Below, piece after piece: positions 6,753 through 13,114 of a stretch of 14,437 nt of DNA (positions are counted from its first letter, which is position 1; each line of letters starts with the position of its first letter). Under the pieces are notes generated by a model that was not told the DNA's origin, made no database searches, and saw only the letters and a program-made list of their open reading frames with translations. A program made the translations under genes and the position numbers. The stretch comes from Sedimentisphaerales bacterium (GTDB lineage: Bacteria > Planctomycetota > Phycisphaerae > Sedimentisphaerales > SG8-4), in assembly GCA_016928975.1 (NCBI GenBank), contig JAFGJR010000015.1, positions 1 through 14,437 on the forward strand, written 5' to 3'.

Positions 6753-6780
6753 AAGCCGCCGGGCGCCTGTCCCACAGCGA
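6753..6780. repeat. 28-base dispersed repeat, copy B
   Basis: Matches 5206-5233 at 24 of 28 positions. Here it lies about 90 bases to the right of a GAAYAATGAAYAATGAAGAC copy, whereas copy A lies about 80 bases to the left of one, so the pieces have been shuffled. Confidence 0.6.
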
Positions 6781-6892
6781 CCCCGTCCGCCAGGTGTTGC
6801 AGGCTTGCATGCGGACGCCGTCGCGGCGGACAAACTGCCGTGCACTCCAGAGAGGTCTGGCGACCAACAAAATGGGTCCCGGGCGAGGACTA

Positions 6893-7213
6893 TTACACGC
6901 TGAGTCCCAGAAGGCACCATGCCTCGAAGAACCAGAGGCTCATCCCCGGGATGATCAGGAAACGAATCCATCGTCCCTTGGTCAAGACGCCGGCGAGAAC
7001 ACACGATCCGGCGACCAGCACGATGCCCCATGCAAGGGGTCCAGCCGTGCCAGTGTCCCATGTCGCCCATACGGGCAGGATGTGCAACATTCCCCAGGCG
7101 TACAGGACCATCTTCCAGTGGACTTGAATAACAGGGTTATGGATGGCCCGGCAACATGCGTTGGCAACCCACAGATTCAGAAGCGTCAGAACAAGGTACG
7201 TCCAGAGCAGCAT
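6893..7213 (-). CDS. small four-helix membrane protein, unknown function
   Basis: A 106-residue, strongly hydrophobic product with helices near 2-20, 31-52, 57-77 and 83-104, separated by short polar turns (CRAIHNP, DTGT, TKGRW). Tryptophans sit at helix ends, as in genuine membrane proteins, and the opposite-strand frames are Arg/Pro-rich shadows. No family is recognised. The ATG at 7213 has no ribosome site. It follows directly, and in frame, the TGA of a 9-codon frame that does have one (AAGGG seven bases before ATG 7243). The gene is therefore either coupled to that mini-ORF or carries a nonsense codon near its start. It converges on the Fic gene and diverges from the HNH gene. Confidence 0.65.
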   Translation of the reverse strand: MLLWTYLVLTLLNLWVANACCRAIHNPVIQVHWKMVLYAWGMLHILPVWATWDTGTAGPLAWGIVLVAGSCVLAGVLTKGRWIRFLIIPGMSLWFFEAWCLLGLSV

Positions 7214-7243
7214 TCAAACATGATGGAATCTGACTTTCATCAT
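7214..7243 (-). CDS. 9-codon leader frame before the membrane gene
   Basis: ATG 7243 to TGA 7214 encodes MMKVRFHHV. AAGGG (7251-7255) lies seven bases upstream, the best ribosome site nearby. The stop is followed at once by the ATG of the membrane gene in the same frame, which fits translational coupling or a premature stop in a 116-residue gene. Confidence 0.3.
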   Translation of the reverse strand: MMKVRFHHV

Positions 7244-7469
7244 CGCTCTGCCCTTCTCTCTCGGGCAACCTGAACACGTCAGAGACATGTCCCGGAATCA
7301 TCTCTTACCCTATAGAGCCGTCATAGACAGGTTGACTGGCCGTATCGTAGCCAAATCTGCCCCTTCGGGCAAGCTGAGAAACCGAGCAGAGAGGGTGCGT
7401 TTCGTCTTATTCCTTGGGACATAAGGGTTTACAACTCATGCAACAATGCACATTTTGTTGATATTTCCA

Positions 7470-7498
7470 TTGACAGGGCTATATGGTCTATTTAACAT
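7470..7498 (+). promoter_or_regulatory. sigma70-type promoter of the HNH-AP2 gene
   Basis: Consensus TTGACA (7470-7475), 17 bases, then TAACAT (7493-7498). An AT-rich stretch at 7448-7469 could act as an UP element. The expected start is near 7505, giving a leader of about 80 bases. The ~200 bases further left hold only a small hairpin (TGCCC/GGGCA at 7358-7371). Confidence 0.65.
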
Positions 7499-7507
7499 AC
7501 CGTTGAG

Positions 7508-7527
7508 GTCGCGTCGCGGGACGCGGC
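7508..7527 (+). promoter_or_regulatory. 5'-leader hairpin of the HNH-AP2 transcript
   Basis: CGCGTC (7510-7515) and GACGCG (7520-7525) form a 6-bp stem with loop GCGG, extended by one wobble and one GC pair. It starts within a few bases of the predicted transcription start, so it would cap the 5' end of the mRNA and may stabilise it. Confidence 0.4.
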
Positions 7528-7583
7528 GGATGACTGACAACCGAGAACTGTCCACGGAGAACTTCACACTGAAGGGAGAAAAC

Positions 7584-8351
7584 ATGGCTACGAAACCTAC
7601 CTGTCACGAGTGTGCGTACTCGTATCTTGAGCCGGGGCGGTGGCTGATGGGCGTCGGGTTTGGGTGGCCGAGCCGGCCGGTGTGTGCGAACCACCCGGAG
7701 TCGATTGGGCAGATGCGGCCGACCCCTGCGAGCGAGGTGTGCTGCAACTACCGGGCCAGGCCCGCCACGCCGGAGGGCCAGGTCAAGCAGATCCCGCTGG
7801 ACGGTGGGGCCTATGCCTACGTGGACGCTGCCGACCACGAATGGCTCAGCCAGTGGGCCTGGCACCTGCATGGGGGATACGCCGCGCGCAATGAAAAGGG
7901 CAAGCGGGTCTATATGCATCGCCAGATCATGGAACCACCCCCCGGGATGGTCGTCGATCACACCAATGGGAACAAGGCGGATAACACGCGTGCGAATCTC
8001 AACGTCTGCACACAGCAGGAGAACCTGGTCAACAGAAGCAAGCGAAACGGCGCATCGTCCAGGTTCCGAGGCGTCAATTACAATAAGGATTCCGGGAAGT
8101 GGCGTGCACGGATCACGTTCGAGGGCGGACGCCTCTACCTCGGCGAATTCGCTGAGGAGGTTGAGGCGGCCAGGGCGTATGACCGCAAGGCGGCCGAGCT
8201 GTTCGGCGAACTCGCCCGGCTGAATTTCCCGGAGGAATGGCCGGCCGAGAGAAGACAAGAGAGTAAACGGGATCACGTACTGATCACGCCAACCGGCGAA
8301 GCCAGCGGCATGAAAAAGGCCCCTGAAAGGGGCCATCGCGTCGTCGATTAG
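7584..8351 (+). CDS. free-standing HNH endonuclease with AP2 DNA-binding domain and Cys-rich head
   Basis: The 255-residue product has three parts. Residues 7-54 form a Cys-rich head (CHEC at 7-10, Cys34, Cys53, Cys54) that may bind zinc. Residues 69-150 are an HNH_3-type nuclease: QIPLDGGAYAYVDAADHEW, a conserved H112, and the core VDHTNGNKADNTRANL (124-139) with D125-H126 and the Asn residues. Residues 160-216 are an AP2/ERF-like domain (FRGVNYN, GKWRARI, LGEFA, EAARAYDRKAAELFG, NFP). HNH-AP2 proteins are known as homing-type endonucleases in phages and bacteria and cut or nick DNA at target sites. ATG 7584 is chosen for AAGGGAG five bases upstream. No intron or intein surrounds the gene. 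The last ~35 residues after NFP lie beyond the usual domain end and overlap an antisense terminator. Confidence 0.88.
   Translation: MATKPTCHECAYSYLEPGRWLMGVGFGWPSRPVCANHPESIGQMRPTPASEVCCNYRARPATPEGQVKQIPLDGGAYAYVDAADHEWLSQWAWHLHGGYAARNEKGKRVYMHRQIMEPPPGMVVDHTNGNKADNTRANLNVCTQQENLVNRSKRNGASSRFRGVNYNKDSGKWRARITFEGGRLYLGEFAEEVEAARAYDRKAAELFGELARLNFPEEWPAERRQESKRDHVLITPTGEASGMKKAPERGHRVVD
8313..8334 (-). terminator. intrinsic terminator facing the SGNH hydrolase gene
   Basis: Read on the minus strand: GGCCCCT, loop TTC, AGGGGCC, then TTTTT. The 7-bp stem is perfect and the U-tract is immediate. On the plus strand no T-tract follows, so it works only for leftward transcription, 195 bases past the stop of the minus-strand hydrolase gene. 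It lies inside the 3' end of the HNH-AP2 coding region. Confidence 0.75.
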
Positions 8352-8529
8352 AGCCGAGCGGCGATTCTGATGCGACGACGCCGGGCCACGACGGACCCGA
8401 AACGAGTAATCGCGGCCCTCGCCGTGAATTCAACGGCCGCGAGGCGGCCCGACGCCCGCCTGACAGGCACGCCCGGACGCAACGCGTGCCGGGGCGCGCC
8501 TGCCTTTGCTTTCTACGTGGTCGACCGGG

Positions 8530-11004
8530 TCATCGGCCGCTATGAACCGCGCTGCTCTGGACCATACCGGTCGGCTCCACTCGCATTGCACCGAGATAGG
8601 TGAAATGGTTGGCGTTGTTGTTCCTGGAGGTCGGGGTCAGGCTGATCGTGATGGCCCCGGAGGCATCGGGCCGGATCCCGCTGACCGTCACGACGTTGTC
8701 TACGTTGCCCGAGGCGTTCAGCACCGCGAAGCCCGTATTGCCTCCGGACACGGAGTAGCCTGTCTCGCGGAAGTCACTGACGCCGAGCCGTGATGCGTAG
8801 AACGTGAAATCGTACGTGAGCAACGGGTCCAGGTCTGTCAGCTTGAACTTGGGAAAGACGTCGGCCAGACCGCTGAAGGTCTCGGTGTTGCCGAACAGGG
8901 AGTCGCGTGTGGCGGACGCCGGGAATTGCTTGGAAGCCAGGGTCCCATTGGTGTTGGCGCCGTTGAACCGGCTCACGATCTCCAGTCCGATGTCGGTCGC
9001 GACGTTCTCCGTGGTAACCAGGTTGCGGAGCAGCCCGCCGGTGGAGCCGCCGATACTGTCGGTGACATTGTTCCAGGAGTTCACCGGATCATCGGTCTCA
9101 CTCGTCGTCGGGGTGGCCGAGGCGCCGAAATCGATCAGCAGGACCTGCGGGTGCAGCTCGCCCGTGATGGTCGTTCCGGCGGGAATCTCATTGCCGGCCA
9201 GGTCCCGCACGCCGCTGATGCTCACATCGAAGGCGTCCGTCAGTCGGGTGGCAAGCGTCAGAAGAGCGGTTCGGCCGTCGGCGTCCAACTGTGCACTGGT
9301 GACCTCCGTCGCTCCCGCATTGACAAGGTAATTGCCGATCGCGGCGGCCGTGTTCGGGTCCACCCGCTCGTCGAAGACCAGGTCTACGACGAATCCATTG
9401 GTGCTGCCCGCCGACACCGGAACCGGTGCGTTCACATCGGCAATGACGTGCAGGATCGCCTTGGCGCTGGTGGCGCTGTAGATCAGGTTGCTGACCTTTG
9501 CGGAGAACGCGGCGCCATCAAGGTCGGTCGTCACCGAGTCGATCGTATACGTGAAGTCGTTGGCGTCGGGAATCGGCTGGCTGTCCTGGAACCATTGGAC
9601 GGTATAGGGCGGCGTGCTCTCGACCGTGACGCTGAAGGTCGCCGAGCGGAATTCCTCGACAGTCCGGTCCGCCGGCTCCTCCACGAAAATGATCGGCTGT
9701 TGCTCGGGGATCTCATCCACTCGCATCGCACCGAGATAGGTGAACTGGTAGGAGTTATTGTTCCGTTCGGTCGGCGCCAGACTGATTGTGATCTCGCCGA
9801 GCGCATCGGGGATGACGCCTGTAACCGTGACGACCTTGTCGACGTTGTTCGCGGCGTCCAGCGTCACAAAGACCGAGTTCGCTCCGGTGATCGTGTAGCC
9901 CGTCTCGCGGACATCGCTGACCCCGAGACGCGAGGCGTAGAAGGTGAAGTTGTACACCCGCTCCAGGTCGAGGCCGATCAGTTTGAAGCAGGGAAACACG
10001 TCGGCGAAGCCGTTCCACGTCTTCGTGTTGCCATAAAGCGAGTCGCGGGTCGCGTTCGCGGGCAGCACGGCGGACTCGAGTGTCCCGTTCTTGTTCGGGC
10101 CGCTACCGTTGAACGGCTCGACGATCTTCAGACCGATGTCCGTCGCCCTGTTCTCCGTGTTGACCAGTGCCAGCAGCTCGCCAGTCGGCGAACTGCCGAT
10201 CGTGTCCGTCACGTTGTTCCAGAAGTTCGCCGGATCATCCGGGGCCGGCCCCTTGGTCGTGGTCGCATCGGCCGGTCCGAAATCGAGCAACAGGCTCTGC
10301 ACTTTCGGCATCGCCCACCGGTCCAGCATGGACCCGACGACGGTTTTCCACAGGGCGTACCCGGTTGCGTTCATGTGCAGCAAGTCCGACTGGAACAGTT
10401 CCGGGCGTGGCTGGCCCGCATCGTTCAGCATGGGTGTGAATACGTCGATGTACCAGACATGCCGGTCGCCTGCCGCCAGAGCCTCCAGACGCGAGTTGAG
10501 CTGGCGCATCGCCTCCATGTACTGAGCCCGGCTCGGGCTCGGCTTGACCGCGATGAACGCCACGTCCGCACGGGGCAGATCCTGCTTGGCCCGCGAGAGA
10601 AATGTCGTGTAGTCGGCATAGACCTGGTCCACCGACTTGCCGGCCGCCAGGTCGTTGTCGCCTTCATAGACCACGATCAGTGCGGGGTCATAGACGACCA
10701 CGATTCGGCCGAAGTAGTACAGCAGATCGCTCATCTGGGAGCCGCCGAAGCCGCGGTTCATCACCGGGTACTCTGGAAACGCCCCAGGAAGGTCCGGCCA
10801 TACCCGGATGCTTGAGGACCCGACGAACAGGACCAGCGACTCAGGCGGCGGCGTGGTCAGATCGATCCTCTCAAAGGCCTGGATTTCACTCTCGAAGGCG
10901 TTTGTGCCCTGCGCCCCCGCGCCGGTCGCGAACGGCAGCAAGAGCATTAGACTCACAAGACCGGCGAACCGCCCGTGGGCACTGCACCTCTCTCGACCCT
11001 TCAT
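8530..11004 (-). CDS. secreted SGNH/GDSL hydrolase with duplicated C-terminal domains
   Basis: The 824-residue product starts at ATG 11004, where AAGGAAGGGG lies five bases upstream and a signal peptide follows (basic start, LVSLMLLLPFATG, AGAQ). Residues 56-230 are an SGNH esterase: GSSS (nucleophile probably Ser64), RGFGGS (84-89), GDND (115-118) and DLLH (Asp207, His210), all four blocks in order. Residues 236-429 and 619-811 are two copies of one beta-rich domain (L-L-x-DFG ... WNNVTD ... NGT ... ATRDSL-GNT ... FTFYASRLGVSD-RETGY ... FTYLGAMRV). Between them sit an Ig-like domain (~438-520, FSVTV, VQWFQDSQPI) and a second beta domain (~522-617, FDERVDP, VRDLAGNEI). It probably deacylates polysaccharide, the repeats serving as carbohydrate-binding or spacer domains. 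No PEP-CTERM or other anchor closes it. Confidence 0.88.
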   Translation of the reverse strand: MKGRERCSAHGRFAGLVSLMLLLPFATGAGAQGTNAFESEIQAFERIDLTTPPPESLVLFVGSSSIRVWPDLPGAFPEYPVMNRGFGGSQMSDLLYYFGRIVVVYDPALIVVYEGDNDLAAGKSVDQVYADYTTFLSRAKQDLPRADVAFIAVKPSPSRAQYMEAMRQLNSRLEALAAGDRHVWYIDVFTPMLNDAGQPRPELFQSDLLHMNATGYALWKTVVGSMLDRWAMPKVQSLLLDFGPADATTTKGPAPDDPANFWNNVTDTIGSSPTGELLALVNTENRATDIGLKIVEPFNGSGPNKNGTLESAVLPANATRDSLYGNTKTWNGFADVFPCFKLIGLDLERVYNFTFYASRLGVSDVRETGYTITGANSVFVTLDAANNVDKVVTVTGVIPDALGEITISLAPTERNNNSYQFTYLGAMRVDEIPEQQPIIFVEEPADRTVEEFRSATFSVTVESTPPYTVQWFQDSQPIPDANDFTYTIDSVTTDLDGAAFSAKVSNLIYSATSAKAILHVIADVNAPVPVSAGSTNGFVVDLVFDERVDPNTAAAIGNYLVNAGATEVTSAQLDADGRTALLTLATRLTDAFDVSISGVRDLAGNEIPAGTTITGELHPQVLLIDFGASATPTTSETDDPVNSWNNVTDSIGGSTGGLLRNLVTTENVATDIGLEIVSRFNGANTNGTLASKQFPASATRDSLFGNTETFSGLADVFPKFKLTDLDPLLTYDFTFYASRLGVSDFRETGYSVSGGNTGFAVLNASGNVDNVVTVSGIRPDASGAITISLTPTSRNNNANHFTYLGAMRVEPTGMVQSSAVHSGR

Positions 11005-11107
11005 AAACACCCCTTCCTTTTGCGCGGGCGCTGCCACGCTGAGAACGTCCCCCAGACCATCCAGAACGATGACATACGTTGACAGAGCACGGATGATGAA
11101 CTCCCCT

Positions 11108-11135
11108 CTTATAGCGTGATTCCCATAGGGTGCAA
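11108..11135 (-). promoter_or_regulatory. candidate promoter of the SGNH hydrolase gene
   Basis: On the minus strand TTGCAC (11135-11130) and TATAAG (11113-11108, 5 of 6) are 16 bases apart. The start would fall near 11101, leaving a ~97-base leader. The longer frame that opens at 11139 starts upstream of this promoter, which supports the ATG at 11004. Confidence 0.5.
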
Positions 11136-11139
11136 GCAT

Positions 11140-11685
11140 TGTCTGATCGCAAGTCAGGGCAAAGGGCGCATGTCACGATCGTAGTAGATCTTTCAGGCCA
11201 CCTGCACACGTCAACCGCCAGCGCGACCATTCCGGATACGCGTCTATCCCCCTGCACAACAGGCCCCTACGCACCCTGCCTCCCGGCTCGCCTTCTGCGC
11301 CCCTCCGAGGCTACGCCGTCACTGTGATCGGGTTCGCCGGCATCGTTTGTGAAACCTTGGAGGAGGCGCCACGACAGAGAATCCCGGTATCCTCAACGGG
11401 CGCTGTCACCGTTATCACGGACCAGAAACCCCGCGCCTTCCCTGCGCGAATAATGAACAATGAAGACTCGACCTCCACTCCCCTATGGCAAATGTCGGGT
11501 CAGTGAGTTTGAAGGGCAGGGATGTGCTCCAGCAAAAAGAAGATTCCCTTGTGGTTCGTGGGCACCGGTGGTACCCTCCAATCGCGATCTGAAGAACCGG
11601 GTTGACAGAAGGCACGGGTTTGTGAGGAAAATGAGGAGCATAGCTGCTACGCTGTTTCTGGGTTCATTGGCTTGCGCGTATCGTC
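11140..11685. other. intergenic stretch with one dispersed repeat, no supported gene
   Basis: Between the divergent hydrolase and the helical orphan gene. It holds the third dispersed-repeat copy. Two small frames were considered and not called: 11522-11605 (27 residues, MCSSKKKIPLWFVG start, with AAGGG upstream) and the frame opening at 11631, whose first 15 codons read like a lipoprotein signal (FLGSLAC) but then run out of frame through the next gene. TTGACA at 11602 has no matching -10. Confidence 0.5.
11423..11467. repeat. GAAYAATGAAYAATGAAGAC dispersed repeat, copy 3
   Basis: Bases 11445-11467 are identical to 5312-5334, and 11434-11467 match 5301-5334 with three mismatches. CAGAAA begins both copies at the same distance (11 bases before CGCC), so the full unit is about 45 bases. 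Confidence 0.75.
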
Positions 11686-11700
11686 GGGAGGGCATCAACC

Positions 11701-12213
11701 ATGAATGGTTTGGCGGAAATGGTGGGGGTAAGCGAGGTCGTCATCAGAAGCATCGCCAAGCTATTCGCCGACAGGGGATTAGGCGAACATCTCCAGATGG
11801 CAGAAATCTACGCATTCACGATGGCGATGGTCTCAGACGTCTACACAATCAGTCAGAAAGGTGTTCCCAGCACCAAACGGGACCTTGATGCGTTCCACGA
11901 CATTATGGCAACTTGTGTGCGACTTCAGAGCTTGGGCATCAAAGGTGAGGTCAGAGTCGATGACCCAAATCTCGATCTGCTCGTGGCATGGTTCCTCGAA
12001 CTCTTACAGATGCGATATCCCGACTATCAAGCCTTGTTTCGGCGAGACATTTGGCAGAAGCACCCATCTTGGTTTGGCCTCTCATCGCTCGTGCTGAAAA
12101 CCGTTTTCGCTGATCGGCTGACCGATGAGCAACGCGAGAGTCTCGTCGTTCCTCTGGCCTTGCACCTCGCTACCAACTTTGTCTTTGCGATGAAACAGAT
12201 CACTCCTGAGTGA
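11701..12213 (+). CDS. helical orphan protein, unknown function
   Basis: The 170-residue product has balanced composition and predicted mostly helical structure; no signal peptide or membrane segment. GGGAGGG (11686-11692) lies eight bases before ATG 11701, a strong ribosome site. Recognisable stretches are VIRSIAKLFADRGLGEHL (14-31), a regular helix, VYTISQKGVPSTKRDLDAFHD (47-67, two blocks) and WQKHPSWFGLSSLVLKTVF (117-135). No catalytic motif or family is recognised. It reads like a cytoplasmic protein, perhaps a partner protein. The next gene lies over 200 bases away with its own promoter, so no operon is evident. A frame on the same strand overlapping its 5' half is Arg/Gly-rich and not real. 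Confidence 0.7.
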   Translation: MNGLAEMVGVSEVVIRSIAKLFADRGLGEHLQMAEIYAFTMAMVSDVYTISQKGVPSTKRDLDAFHDIMATCVRLQSLGIKGEVRVDDPNLDLLVAWFLELLQMRYPDYQALFRRDIWQKHPSWFGLSSLVLKTVFADRLTDEQRESLVVPLALHLATNFVFAMKQITPE

Positions 12214-12313
12214 GCACTCCTCACGGTTTGGAGATTGCAACGAGGTTCAGACGTCGACTACTATATTCGCGGATTCCTGGGGGATTCCGCCGTACTTGGT
12301 TCCAGACGTAGAG

Positions 12314-12342
12314 TTGACTTGGCGGGACAAGGCGTCTACAGT
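12314..12342 (+). promoter_or_regulatory. candidate sigma70-type promoter
   Basis: TTGACT (12314-12319), 17 bases, TACAGT (12337-12342, 4 of 6). The -35 and spacing equal those of the purF promoter. A start near 12349 would serve the membrane gene at 12457 through a ~100-base leader that contains a small hairpin (CCGCC/GGCGG, 12381-12393). Confidence 0.5.
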
Positions 12343-12456
12343 GGGACCATGGCTCGATTGGCTGGGCCGTGTGGTCCGACCCGCCAAAGGCGGCCCCAAG
12401 CCAAAGCACGAAGGGAATTGAGTGTGGTGTCCCTGGAACTCCCTGGAACTCCGGAA

Positions 12457-12954
12457 ATGGACAAGAATGAAGAACATGCGGTTCAGACTCAGCAGAAGTT
12501 CGAGTTCTACTTCCTGGGGCTTGTCTTCACTGTCCTGGGTTTGTGCGTTCAGACGTCCCGGTTCTCATCTGGGATTCAGGCTTTCTGCGAGATATGTGCA
12601 TGGGGAGCGTTCCTCGTGTCTGGTCTTGCCGGCCTTTCACGGATGGAGTGGGTTCCAGTGTCATTCAAGTTGGACAGCGATCAGAACAAACAGAAGACGT
12701 TGGTGCAACGTGCGCTGCAGGGAGAGTCCTTCATGGACGAATCAGGGCGACGGTTGTCGCCAGCCGATGTTCAGGAACGCGTGAGAAAGGCCGACGAAGA
12801 CATGAACCAGAGAGGGAGAGTCATGGCTCGGATTGAGCACAAACACGCGGTCAAATATCTGCTCCACAAATGGCTATTCGTTGCCGGGCTTGCACTGCTG
12901 ATCACATCTCGCGCGATCAATTTGCTAGCCCCGGCAGTAGATATGGCGAAGTAG
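12457..12954 (+). CDS. three-helix membrane protein, unknown function
   Basis: The 165-residue product has an acidic N-terminus, a helix pair near 17-36 (FYFLGLVFTVLGLCVQT) and 42-62 (ICAWGAFLVSGLAGLSRMEW), a cytoplasmic-looking charged stretch of ~75 residues (DSDQNKQK, SPADVQERVRKADEDMNQRG, probably coiled), and a last helix at 138-158. The QQKFEFYFLGLVFT opening recalls uncharacterised bacterial membrane proteins, but no named family is recognised. ATG 12457 is preceded by a tandem CCCTGGAACT repeat (12431-12450) and no good ribosome site; GTG 12424, in frame, has AAGGGA seven bases upstream and would add 11 residues, so the true start may be there. Its own promoter is likely, at 12314. 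Confidence 0.7.
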   Translation: MDKNEEHAVQTQQKFEFYFLGLVFTVLGLCVQTSRFSSGIQAFCEICAWGAFLVSGLAGLSRMEWVPVSFKLDSDQNKQKTLVQRALQGESFMDESGRRLSPADVQERVRKADEDMNQRGRVMARIEHKHAVKYLLHKWLFVAGLALLITSRAINLLAPAVDMAK

Positions 12955-13114
12955 GGATAGTGGGACCTGGGAGTGAACTAACTGGAGGGGCATACCCTGG
13001 TTTTTGGTCCATCTCACAGCCTATCCGCGGACGGTGAACCAGAGTTCTTCTCTTGTGTTTGCATCGACCATGATCACCGGCGTCGCTCTCGTCACCTGTG
13101 AATCCCCTCTCATT

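Larger units (their letters stand above)
6503..6892. other. intergenic mosaic of repeat fragments
   Basis: No supported gene on either strand. The stretch is built from pieces found elsewhere in the window or repeated locally: three GGAGGGACRG blocks, one GAACAATGAATAATGAAGAC copy and one 28-base repeat copy, each listed separately. It separates the Fic gene from the convergent minus-strand membrane gene. No T-tailed hairpin was found for either gene. Confidence 0.55.

Noticed and set aside
7340..7440. Possible riboswitch upstream of the HNH gene (CTGAGA and GGGCAA motifs)
   Set aside because: The conserved cores of TPP and cyclic-di-GMP aptamers are missing, and the promoter lies downstream, so it would not be in the HNH transcript.
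8926..10815. Plus-strand frame of 629 codons over the SGNH hydrolase
   Set aside because: Shadow of the real gene; Arg/Val/Asp-rich with no domain, whereas the minus strand has all SGNH blocks and a signal peptide.
11460..11888. Plus-strand frame of 142 codons overlapping the helical orphan
   Set aside because: Its second half is Arg/Gly/His-rich shadow of the gene at 11701, which has the better ribosome site and composition.
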